Source: Coprinellus micaceus (taxonomy: Eukaryota; Basidiomycota; Agaricomycetes; Agaricales; Psathyrellaceae). Taken from it: 64,000 nt of DNA. The position numbers and the translations under genes were made by a program. The DNA lies in NCBI GenBank assembly GCA_951394405.1, contig OX596334.1:496001-560000 (forward strand), written 5' to 3'. Shown here one piece after another: positions 12,073 through 22,799 of this stretch (position 1 is the first letter of the stretch; every line of letters begins with the position of its first letter). The notes under the pieces are model-generated. The model ran no database searches and was not told the origin of the DNA. It saw only the letters and a program-made list of their open reading frames with translations.

Positions 12073-13082
12073 GCTGTGGCTGGGGAGGTAGTTGTGCTCT
12101 CGCGGCAGTTGAAGTGAGGTGGGCTGGTGCGTGGAGGGGGGACTCTTCCGGTCGGCTCAGAAGCAAAAGAAGGTCTCCTGAGTGTGGATGTGATTATGGG
12201 CGACGCCCTGGTAGTCGTAGGTGACAGTGTTTGAGGTCCTGGTTCAAGCTTGGGCTTCTTGTCTGGGTGGACTGAAGTAAAACCGCTGGCTTCCTGGGGA
12301 TTGCTTAAAATTCCGCTATACGACAGGGCCCTCTTTATCCCGATGCTCTGAACCGAGGGTGGGCTGGTGTGCTTGTTCGAGACTGGGCTCGAGGTTGGTA
12401 CGGGGGCCTGTACGAGGTCTTCCTGGGCTTGGGTTAAAGGCGGGTACCGATACGGTGTCTGTGTCTGCGCCTGACTTGCACTCGTAGGCCCGGCAGAGGA
12501 ATGGAACCACGTCGCCTGGGGGTACACCTGCTGCTGACCCAATTCCCAACGTCTCTGCTCCTCTCGCTGCTGCTCCCAAGGCTCCTGTGTCGGTGGTGGT
12601 GGTGGCGGCGGCACCTGCGCGCTGAAGTGGTAATGGGAGTCCAAACGAGACCCTGGAGTCGGGACTGTCGTCGACAACGGCGAGGATGGATGGTGGGGGT
12701 GATGAGAGGGAGGGAAAGATACTGATGCGACACCGGTGACGCCTGCTCCGTGCGCGTCACTGCGTGTAATGTTCCCGACACGGTCTGATGGCGCCAAGAT
12801 TGGCGGGGTCGAGAGATGAGGGGGATAGCCCATCGTGGGCGCTTGTCCGGGTCCTACGGTGTACGGGGACCTGTCGTAGTGCATTCGGGAGTCGTACGGA
12901 TGCCCTGGGAGGTGGCCTGGTCCCGCCGAATGGCCATGATAAGCAGGCGGGGGATGGATGTAAATGGCGTGGGTTGCTCTGTGGCCTTCGAGTTCGTTGT
13001 TTATGCTCAGATTGCTCGCCGAAGACGACCCCCGGCGTCGCTTGAGAGGTGGTGGGGACATTGTCCGGGTAGAGGAGCTCAT
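11775..13082 (-). CDS. Hypothetical P/S/T/H-rich protein whose 3' end runs into repeat family D
   Basis: A long ORF of 435 codons from the ATG at 13082. An upstream in-frame ATG at 13202 would add 40 residues with a hydrophobic stretch, but the inner start is followed by a more typical sequence. The protein begins with a basic cluster, SPPPLKRRRG, that resembles a nuclear localisation signal. A low-complexity region rich in Pro, Ser, His and Gln follows, with a PPPPPPP run and WEQQREEQRRWELGQQQ. No folded domain is visible. From about 12072 downward the DNA is repeat family D, so the last ~95 residues are repeat-derived and the natural C terminus is missing or lies behind an intron I did not find. 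Possible identities are a disordered transcriptional regulator or a broken gene. Confidence 0.45.
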   Translation of the reverse strand: MSSSTRTMSPPPLKRRRGSSSASNLSINNELEGHRATHAIYIHPPPAYHGHSAGPGHLPGHPYDSRMHYDRSPYTVGPGQAPTMGYPPHLSTPPILAPSDRVGNITRSDAHGAGVTGVASVSFPPSHHPHHPSSPLSTTVPTPGSRLDSHYHFSAQVPPPPPPPTQEPWEQQREEQRRWELGQQQVYPQATWFHSSAGPTSASQAQTQTPYRYPPLTQAQEDLVQAPVPTSSPVSNKHTSPPSVQSIGIKRALSYSGILSNPQEASGFTSVHPDKKPKLEPGPQTLSPTTTRASPIITSTLRRPSFASEPTGRVPPPRTSPPHFNCRESTTTSPATAWTPIGQLSKGHQFSVANLPQTTPKYRYVDDSGPRTSQGALLRIPNPLVPKPYCSPLRPRLPSLPHESSWLGNTETIQPRRWHSSGRVGGGQGEELGSP

Positions 13083-13454
13083 CGTTGCTGGCAACCGCCA
13101 CAGTAATATACGGAAGCAGTGTGCCATGAGTAGAAAGGGAAGATATGGCAAGAGGGCAAGGATGTGAATGCTGTTCACCCACTCTGGGCACGGAGAAGGC
13201 ACATGTAAGTATCCGCAGCTAGCGAGTGGCCGAAGACACGAGTCGATCTGGGTGGATGTGACGTCTCAAGTGGTCATCGAACTCAATCATACTCAAGAAG
13301 TCCATATCCGTGAAATCTCTCGCCATCCCAATACAAGTAAAATGCCGTCAAATTCAAGTCATTACCACGAAACCCGGTGTTACATCGAATAGAGTCTTAA
13401 CGTAGGCGAACCGTCTCAACGAAGCACAACCTTCAGCCTCCAATACAAGCCAGT
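13083..13454. other. Intergenic region between the P/S/H-rich ORF and porin
   Basis: It should hold the porin 3' UTR on the minus strand and the 5' flank of the minus-strand ORF. I see no gene. Confidence 0.4.
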
Positions 13455-14508
13455 TCATGCGCCAAAGACAAAGTTGACGCCAACCTTGGGCCAGGGGCCG
13501 AAAGGGGTGGGGTCGTTCAACTCTTGGGTGTCGATGGCAAGACCGAATTGGGCCTTGACGCCAGGGCGGAGGGCCTGGGTGTAGCCTGTGCGGTTATCAG
13601 CGTCAAGCTACAGACCCGAAGAAATAGAACCATGTACCGAGGCCGATAACACCAGCGTTGTTGATCTTGGCCTTGATGAAGGCGGCACGGTCGAGGTAGA
13701 ACTTGGTGCCGACCTCAAAGTTGACACCACCAGCGGTGGACTTGGGGTCGTAGACGGCCTTGGCACCAGCCTCGACGTCGCTGTTGATGCGCTGGTAGTA
13801 GGAGGCGGTGAAGACCTTGAGGTTGTTGAGGGCGTGGACGGCAACGGAGTACTGGGGCGCGTTGAAGCCGACAGCGGTGGCGTAGCGGGTGACCTTGCCT
13901 TCGGTGACGTTGTAGGCGGCCTCAGCACCGACGAGGAAACCGTCACAGCCGAGGACAGCATCGGCGGTGAAGGTGGGGCCCTACAAGCGGGTAGGTTATG
14001 ATCCAGAACGCGTATACGTGGTGAGACGCGACGTACCTTGAACAAGTCGAGGGTAGCACGGGTGTGGAAACCGCTCTGCTTGTAGACGGAGCCGAGGACG
14101 GCGGTCTTGGCACCCCTCTTGGGGGCGAGGGAGGTGGCGAGGTCAAGCTTGAGACCCTTGGCAATCTGGTCCTCGAGCTCGACGGTGTTGCGGAGGATGT
14201 TGGAGGTGGTCCAGGTCTGGGTGACGGTGAGGCCGTGTACCTTGTCGGCCCACTTGCCCTCAAGGTCACCGGTGATGATGTCGGACTTGCTGTGCTTGTT
14301 ACCTGCGACCTTGAAGACCTTGAAGGAGACGTTGGAGGGGGTGGAGGTCTTGACCTCGAGGGAGGCGCCGTTGAAGGGGTACTCCTTGTTCAGGAGGTCA
14401 TTGGAGGACTTGCCAAGGTCCTGTGGGGGATGTCAGAACCGCGCTGCTCGTCGTTGTGTATGATGGACTCGCCTTCCAGGAAGGGGGAATGGGTTGAGGA
14501 GGAGACAT
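13455..14508 (-). CDS. POR1: Mitochondrial outer-membrane porin (VDAC)
   Basis: Four exons, 14473-14508, 14037-14420, 13638-13980 and 13455-13585, give 297 residues, the usual VDAC length. The start MSPPQPIPPSWK is joined to DLGKSSNDLLNKEYPF, the typical fungal VDAC N terminus. The body alternates polar and hydrophobic residues as expected for a 19-strand beta barrel. The C-terminal part has GLGYTQALRPGVK, which fits the eukaryotic porin signature, and the protein ends VGVNFVFGA. The product is the voltage-dependent anion channel that passes ATP, ADP and metabolites across the outer membrane. Introns are 52-56 bp. The first intron has a GC donor (AAG|GCGAGT) with a normal CAG acceptor; no GT donor nearby keeps the frame. 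This is the only clearly housekeeping gene here, and its codons are strongly C-ending, as in highly expressed genes. Confidence 0.96.
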
Positions 14509-14579
14509 TTTGACGGTGGGCATAGAAGATACATGTTACGCCCTTACACAACGAAACGAGGTATTCACCTGGGTTGTTA

Positions 14580-16490
14580 TCGTGCCGGCAAATGCCGAGA
14601 ATTTCGCAAACTGGCTCTCAACCAACCCGCAGTAACCGCAACCCAACACGACTCGAATTTACGATCCTACGCCCCGCTACCTATGAGGAGCCCCGGCGAA
14701 TATGAACGGTTATTCCGATTCGACCCCACCCAGACCAAGCAAACTGTGGGTTTCGTCATCCCTGAGCTCCCTGAGGCGGTCGCAGGACCCTGCCCTTGTT
14801 GCCCTCCCTCCTGGGTCTCGTCACCCTGCTTGAGGCAACGCCCCCGAAGAGATGAGCCTCCCCTCAGACCCGTAACGCGGAAGGCTCCACGTCACCCTCG
14901 ATGTCAACACACCCACCGCTACCCTCCCTTTCGAGCTAGCAAGACAACGAGGCATAGATCGACGAGGAGGTGAATCGCTGGGGGACCTTGGATTCCTATC
15001 CTGCTGGAAGGGACTGGTGCGCAATATTGGGCTGGGGTGCGAATACGAGCTCAGACGGTACGTTTCCTTTGCTCTGTCGTCTTATACTCTTCTTTACCAC
15101 CCACCCATCCCTCTTCCCCTATTCCCCGGTGTCGCGTCTTTCCAACCCGCACCCTAAGCTCGTTCCTTCTCACGCCTGGCGCCTTCCTTCGTCTTCATAT
15201 CCTAGCACCCGTCTTCGTTCCCCTTCCAATTCACTCCAGTGCAACTTTCTGACAGTCCCCTCACAGGTCAATGCTCTCCTAATCGATGCGTCCACGCTGC
15301 AAGCCTCTCCCCTGGAGCACCACATCTCGCCCGTGTGGGATGAATGTCCGCCGTGACGCCGACTCAAAGCCTCGGTCCGCGAGTGTCGGCTTCGTTTGTC
15401 GACGCCATTCAAGGTCCCCCCAACAGAGTGCTTTTCTATCACCAATCATCCTGCTCGCCCCTCGATGATCCGACGCACGGCAGACGTCCTCCACCCTATC
15501 TCTCCCACCCAACCGTCAAAGAGGGTGTAACAAGAAGATCCCAGAGAACCTCGGGCCAAGCGAGGGCCAAGAGGTGCTCGTTATCCTCTTCATCGGCTCT
15601 CCAGTACCAAACCTTCTTCGATAGACCCGCACCGACGTCCTCACCATGCACATCTTCGCCACGCCGTCCCACTCTCGCCCCCTTCTATCTCTCCACATCC
15701 CCGTCCGCGACCCCTTCCCCCGAAACCTCGATCAAGGGATAGCAGAAGTCTCAGCCGCACGACGTTCATCAATGCGTTCGGGGAGCTGGATGTCAAGGGA
15801 CGCGGGGAGGCTTACTTCGTCAGCCCTGCTCAACCAGCCAGCCGATGATATCGGTGTGAATAGGGTGACGACGTCGGCTGGCGGGATATTCGCAGGGCCA
15901 GAAAGCAGGAAGGGAGAAAGGGCGGGAGGAGGGAGGAGGGAGGCGAGTTCGTGCGTGTTGGGGAGGGGAGAGTTGGCAGGGTTCTTGGTGTGGGTTGCGG
16001 CGAGGAGATGGTGGTTGTACAGGGTATGTGTTACGTTCTTTTTTCGTTCTTTCACGCGCTACCCTCGCGTCCCCTTCTGCGATATATCTTGCCTTGGTCA
16101 CGCCTGTACTTCCGTTCCGTGTTTCCTTGTATTGCATCTGTCGATATGCTTCCTTGGACCCTCGCTCCACCTTCCGTTACCATCCCATCCCATCCTCTAC
16201 TCTTCTTGTCATCCCCTTGCTTCAAGCGTCTTCACTTGGCTACGGCGTTTCGGTGTGTAATGGTCGAGGAGGTACAACAGTCTGGAAGGCAAACGACGAC
16301 AGAAGAGGGGAGGTTCCGATCGAGAAGCCATTGGGCTAGGTTAACTTGGAAGAGCTTCTTGGGAGGGCCAGGGGCCGGGTTCGTTCACTCATTGGCGTTT
16401 GAGGTATCGTTCGCGGTGGACCGGAGTGGAGGTTGCAGATTCGTGGCTCCTGATGAGCTGGCCAACGGGTGTCCATGCTTTAGACAAGCT
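14580..16490 (+). repeat. Diverged repeat family B, copy 1
   Basis: Matches about 56760-58480 in direct orientation. Shared landmarks are CTCAACCAACCC, the block CCACGTCACCCTCGATGTC, GGACCTTGGATT, then GGTACGT followed by a ~200-bp pyrimidine tract ending CAG, then CTGCAAGCCTCTCCCCTGG, and a second tract starting GGTATGTGTT near 16020. No protein family could be recognised. The small ORFs do not match between copies. Confidence 0.7.
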
Positions 16491-17582
16491 TTAGACGTAG
16501 ATTCAATACCGTGTAAAGAATAGTGGCTGAGAGAATTCGAGTGAGAGCATTCGTTGTTGTGGAAGAGAAAGAAAGAAAGGCGCCGTGGGTATGGGCGTCT
16601 GATCCGCCGTTGACGATTCCTCATCTCTTGCAGTCACCATCGACTTTCTCGCAGCCCGTCATCTACCTCCCAACCTCGAAAGCGCCTTCGCACTCGGCAT
16701 CCTTCCGCAGTGGATCTGACCTCAAAGCAACTGGGAGCCCCAGAACCGCGGGGGTATACCATCCTTCGCGGTGGCTCGCCTACACTTCACCGAGGCCTCT
16801 TGGCTCTTCGCGCGAGTAGGCCCTCGCTCAGAAGCCCGATGTCTCCTGACGCCCCTCACAAGTCAGCAACGTCGCATCTTTGTTCGCGGTCTCGAGCACG
16901 GTCGCCGATCTCACGGTCAATTTGGGCGCAGGGATGGACACTGAGGCCGGAAACTGTGGAAGAGAAGGCGTTTGCTAGGTACGCACCCGTACTTGCTTTC
17001 TTGAACTCCAGCTGACCATCCTCGTAGAGGAGTCTTCCAAATTTACCACAATATGGTATACGTTCAGTCTCGGGAAGCGGGCTCGCCTGGTTCAACTCGA
17101 CTCCTGGGGCTCGATGACCTGGCCAAGGGCAATCCACAAGGGGCCCGCAGCTCGTTCGGATCGCCTCTGGCCTGCCCTCTACGGACGCCAACAAAGCACC
17201 AGCGTACAACGGAAAGGACGACTCGCTGGAGAGTATAAGGCACCTAAACCTCCTAGGCGTTCGTGCTCAGGCACTCCTAGCGACAAGAGGACTTGTCCTC
17301 GGAGCTCAAGCTGCTCGAGTTGGCTAAGGACATCCCGCGCACCGTCCACACGGCACCTTGCAAGACCAGCCGCACCGACACAAGAGAATTCGGGTATCCA
17401 AGCGGCTCTGGGAGCAGTGTAAATCGCGTCGCCTTACGACGAGGGCTCAAAGATAGGTCGTACGTCTCCTGGTCTGTTAATTCTCGCCCCAGCTTAGCTT
17501 ACCCTGGAATGTAGTGCGTAGAAACCTTGTCAACGACGCTCTCAAGACCCTCCATCGCAGTACTTCACCCAACAAGGTTCTC
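16491..17582. other. Junction between families B and C, possible relic of a GH47-like gene
   Basis: No intact gene is present. On the plus strand near 16934-16960 a frame reads LRPETVEE, which resembles the LRPETxES motif of glycoside hydrolase family 47. Near 17302 another frame reads LLELAKDI. The frames are broken and the motif order is not that of a normal GH47, so this is a hint only. Confidence 0.2.
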
Positions 17583-20500
17583 CTCGGCCATGACGGCGAG
17601 TCCAAGGGCGATCGAGGCATCATGTCGATCCCGAGTTGGTCTTCAAGCTTCCAGGCGGGCCCCTGATTCGCACTCGGCACATCACCTCGTACACTAACAC
17701 GTCCTTATCCAGGGCGCCCTCACCTTCCTGTCTTTGCCTCTTCTGGGCGGCTAAAACTACAAAGAGGAGTGCAGACCCCGCACGACCATCTGGACGGCCT
17801 CGAATCATTCTTCTACCCCAAGATCCGAGACATTCGATTACTCACGCTGGGGTGTGGATATGCCTAGGACAGTGCACTATAACAAGTTCCGTATCTACGG
17901 CTAGGGTCTCAAATGCGAGGCTCACGTCGATCTCTATCGAGCCTCCCTGGAAGCTGGTCTGTTCGATGGCATGACCGCCCCCGCTTCCAGGTGAAGTGGG
18001 CGACAGGTTCTGCATATGGAGAGCCAGATACCGGGGTGGTAGCCTATGGTGTGCTGTTGCGGGGCGGAAGAGAGGTTCTGTGGAGGATGCACAGTTTGGA
18101 GGTGTGCCTACGGTACGTGTCTACTCGATGATTCGTACTCTGCATTTCGTCCTTCGAGCGCTCCTCAATTACATGCTTCACTCGTTCTGGCCTTTCTCCC
18201 AATTCCTTCGAACACACGACCATTTTCTTGGTGTGCCTCTCTCGGCGATGGGGGTTTAATCGTCGTACTGCTTACGCAGGTGTTTATCTTTCGCCGTTTC
18301 TAGGTTCTCGTTGTCGATATCCCCGCTTTGTCACGCATTGCGTTTTCTCCCAAACTGCCGCTGACGACGGACCTACAGATTGAGAGTACCCCGAACGACA
18401 CTTCCGCTTTGCAGGGTTTTCAGCTAGTTCTAGAAACCACGCGATCGCGCACGCCAAGCCGTCGATCTCGAGAATTGAACCTCACGTCGGGAACCTTCGC
18501 GACCCCGTTTGCCGCCCTTCAATCGGATATTCAAGAGCACCCGTCGCATTTCGTGTGTACGTCAGGCGCTATTCCAATGCCTGCTCGTACGAATCCAACT
18601 GGGCGCCTCGGTCAGCAGGCAGTGGGTAGTCAATGGCGGGGCATGCAGTCAGCGTCCCACCCCAACCTGGCATTCACAACCACGAAACTCTCAGCTATGA
18701 ACCGACGAGGGTTACGCCAACACGGTGATGCTTCGCTAAAGCTTTTGTTAGACGCTTACCGGCCCAGAGCAGAGGGAAATGAGGCGTTGTATGGGGGAGA
18801 ACGCGGAGAAGACGTTTGAGGGGGAAAGTGGCTGGGCGGGCGGATGTCTCAAGCGGGAGAGGGATTCGGCGGGAAGGACACAACGGGGATAGACACAGTG
18901 ACAGAGGAGACAGTGCGGGGGGTGGCTCGATGTTGAGAACACGAATATAGGGGGCGGGCGGGGTACGTTCAATACTCCCTGCACATGGGGAGGGAAGGGA
19001 ACGAGGCGGGGGTGGCTGGGGAGATGCATATGAATGGTGCGAGCCGCCGTCCAGGGCAGCACTAGCAAACTCTCAACGTTGGCAGGAATCGGACAACACT
19101 TGGAGGCCGAGGCGATGACGTGAGGGGCAGACAGCGCGGGGAAGGGGGAGGGCGTCTATTCGAAGCAACTCCGGACTGTGCCTGGCGTGGGCTTTGTCCT
19201 GACGTTGTCCTCGGTGCTCGTAAGCGCCCGCCCGTGGAGAGCCACATCGAGTTTGCCAGCACATTGTCCTTTGAGCCGCGAGGAGGTAGCTGGAGTCCGT
19301 GAAACAGACGAGAGGGAGATCCAGAGTGAAAAGTGTTGGGGCCTCCCAAAACTTTGGCGCTGGGAGCAGGCGGAAGGCACAGCCACCGGTGAGGGCCGAT
19401 ACCGACCCGATGGCCGAACGCCGACGTTCGATACGCGTCAAGGCCGTTCTCTCCACTTGACCACGATCCTCTCTTCCCTTTCGCTCGTCTCCATCTCGTA
19501 CCGCCCTTTACGCTTCCCATGTGGACCGTGGCCATAAAGCCTTCTCTCTACCCTTCAGCAGCAACCCTCAGATCCCCGCACTCCCTTCGAGAACCGTGAT
19601 TGTCGCGCAGCGGCTCGTTCACGATCTCGCGTTTTGGAGCACTCGAACGCGTCCCTTTGGGACGTCAAAACCCCACTCCTGGACGATCAAGGTTCCTGGA
19701 CCCCTCTCACCCTGGAGGATCTCCGATACCCCACTCACGCAACAGACGCAAACGTCCACTCAAGGACCCCGATGCCCCGCAAACAAGTCCTGGGATGTGT
19801 AGCTCTTCGCGGGGGCTTCTCAGCGGCGCCTAGAGGGCCTCCCTCCGAATCTCATTACCGCCATCCGTCCTCACCCAACACGGACAAGAGGCCGATCTCC
19901 ACCGAACTCTCAGTAATATTTCCGCCTCCTCAAAACCTGGGCACATTTCCTACTCCTCACCGCAGGAACTGGACGGGAATTACAGTTACGGTGGTAGAGC
20001 AAGGCACCAGTAGGTGGGGGGACTTTGCGCACGGGGTTTTGGAGAGCTGGGAATTGGCGTTGGGTTATAGTTGACCTAGGAAAGCTCAAGGTACGCTTCT
20101 ACTACTTTCCGACTCCTTTCATCGTCCAATCCTCCCTTCCCCTTACATCGATCCTTCCACTTTACATCCTTCTATGACGCTCCAGCCCGCTTCCTCTAAT
20201 TCATTCCCCCACTCGTTTACGAAACACCACCCTGCTTATCCTCTTACACCGTTATCCACACGCTAATTCCTCCATGACAGGCTCGCAAACCAACACCCCT
20301 ACCACAAGATCTTCTCCCGGGGTCTACATCCCACCTCCGCGACCGACAAGAACACGACGCCGCCAACGTCGCCCGGTACGCCTTCGCAAGTGGCGTGTGG
20401 CTTCATCGACTCAATGCAAGGCCCTCTCAATGCATTTCCGGTCACCTGTTCATCTCTACGCCCCATGCATCCCGCCCATGGTCCTTCTCCACCTCAACCT

Positions 20501-21920
20501 CGACACCGGCCCAGCGAGCTGAGCACCTCGGGCACAGACCGCTCGTCCGCAACGAATGACCAGGATCGGGCTGTACATCTATCGAGCTTTCCGTCCCCTC
20601 TTCAAGGTCTCCGCGACCAGAACGACTTTCATCAACCCGACGAAGCTGCATCTATCGCGCTGGCGTCACCTTCAATTGCCATAGTCGACGCCCCATCCTC
20701 CTCTACCCGCCTTCCCTACTACATGCATGTTGACTAACCGAACCCGGCTCATTAATCCCTCGTCGAGCAACCGGAGGAGCTCCAATCGTTCACGAGATCC
20801 GCCAGCGGAAACGGAGGTGGTGATCGGGCACTGGTCTTCATCGTCGGTTTCACGAGTTGATGAGAGGGAGAAGTCTCAGCGGGACTTTGGGAGAGAAGTG
20901 GTCGGCGGTCGGCGAAGGAAGCAGAGCGAGGATGGGGTATTGGGGATGGCGGGGAGGGTTGTGGGTGGATGGGTGGGGAGTGATGTGTAGTCGTCATATT
21001 GGGTACGTTCCTCCCTCAACCTTCGTACTTTCCGACCTGTCCCCTTTACACATCGCTTCCTAGATTAGCCCACCTCTCTTCCGAATCTTTCTCCCACAAT
21101 ACCGTCGTTTCGACTCTATCATCATGTTTGTCTGCTTCGCCTCCTCAATTATGCCCCCCCTCGTAACCCTTCGTAGCGCCCTTTGTCATGGTCTCATTCC
21201 CTAGTACACGGCTACTCATTTCTTTATTTTTATTCCCTTCGACCCAGGACCCTCTCGTTTCGCTCTTCCGTTTGTGCTTCTCCTATACCTTCAATTCCTA
21301 CCCTTCCCTCCGTGGTCTCGCCATCCATTATCACCTCTATCCTCTATAATCAGCGTAACATTGAGCTGACAACCCTTTCCCAGATCTAACACGAGAACGG
21401 CGTCGAGTCGGGATGCAAGCCGAGGATCTTTCGCCTCTCGCACACCCTCAGCCCCTGTGCTCTGAGGACCCTCTACGATCCCGACGCCTCGACAGTCCTG
21501 TCGACGGGAGGGTACGACCTTCATCTGAGGCTGGTGGTTGACGGCCCGCCCCGGTGGGCTCGAGGAGCTTGGATACAGGCTTGGTACGGAGATCGTCGAT
21601 ACCCTGCCGTTCCATTCTATGCTACTTTTTCCTTTTCACGGACCCTTTTCACGGACAAGTTCTTCTCCGTCGTCCGTGCTTTGCGGCTCTCGTAGTGTCG
21701 CGAAGGACAGGATGAGCGAGCCCTTCACGAGTCGCCCGTACCCCCTTGCCCAGGTTCCTTCAGGCTGCGCCTCCCTCCCTTGAGATGATTCCATTTGTAC
21801 CTTTATACCCTCGTCGAGTCTTTCCACGTTCACGACCACCATATTCTGCTTCCCTACGAGCTCCGTTTTTCTATTATATTCCAATGCCACAAAACCCACT
21901 TCACGAGCTCTAATTCGATA
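17583..21920 (+). repeat. Diverged repeat family C, copy 1
   Basis: About 4.3 kb that matches 43399-47645 in direct orientation with the same order throughout. The left edge is sharp: the first 76 bp are identical in both copies, the next ~150 bp are nearly so, and similarity then falls. It contains the ~250-bp module shared with families B and D (19190-19400) and several pyrimidine-rich tracts that begin GTACG (18110, 20093, 21003). Near 17780 both copies read DxLESFF with mostly third-position differences. Confidence 0.75.
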
Positions 21921-22799
21921 TAAACTCATCGCTCAATACCGTCCTATATCCCGACGCTCTTCTGGTCCACCTCCACACTCCAGTCCTGTACCTCGCATTC
22001 CGTGGAAGCGGCCCTGTCCATCCTCACCTTCGAGCTCGGGGAGGTGCGTATATGGGGGACGACCGTCTGATTCACACGCGAAGGGGAGTGCGGTTGAAAT
22101 CACAGGAGCGGAACGAAGGGGTATAGATGATTCAACGAGAAGAATGGTGAAGGTAGGGGAATTCGAAGGTATCGGGCGAGGATTTAAGAGAAGGAGGGCG
22201 AACGGGCGCATACCATGGGCATGTCGATCGCCATGTCCGTCCCTCAAGATCATTCGCGTATTCCCGCAGAGAGCTGGGCAGGAGATGTGGGCTAATTTGG
22301 AGGGCGCAACTGGGGTGCGCTGGGAACAGTCAGTAGACCCATTTGCCAGTTAGATAGTAGCTGGGTGGAACACGTCAGGCATAAGATGGTGCATCGTCTT
22401 CCCTCTCTACTAGGCAAGTATTTCCCTCCGGGAGATACCCTTGCAATAGAGGAGACCTCAGGAGGACCTGTGGCTAGAGATGGGCCGCGAGTCAGTACAC
22501 TGTCTCGCCTAAACGAAAATGAATGGATCGAACGGGGGGAGGCGGGTGAATCGAAAGCGTACGGAGGGATGGTACGAGTTAGAAGGGAATAATGAAAGCA
22601 AGGTAGGGAGGTAAGACAGGCAACATACCGATTGAAACGCACCCAATCTCGCTTACTCCCCTCGGCGTCTGCTGCTCTTCATAAGCCGCCCCTCCGCAAC
22701 TTGCTCCGCTTTGACCAAGCCATGGGCGAGTGGAAGATGGTTGGAGGTCGATGCAATGGATGGTCAGCGACAGTTCGTCATGGAGGATGGGAGGAGCAC
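21921..22799. other. No gene recognised
   Basis: I see no long conserved frame, no splice pattern and no clear match to the other repeat families. Confidence 0.3.

Noticed and set aside
13588..14513. Gly/Val-rich and Leu/Glu-rich plus-strand ORFs opposite the porin gene
   Set aside because: They are antisense shadows of the porin exons, produced by its strong C-ending codon use.
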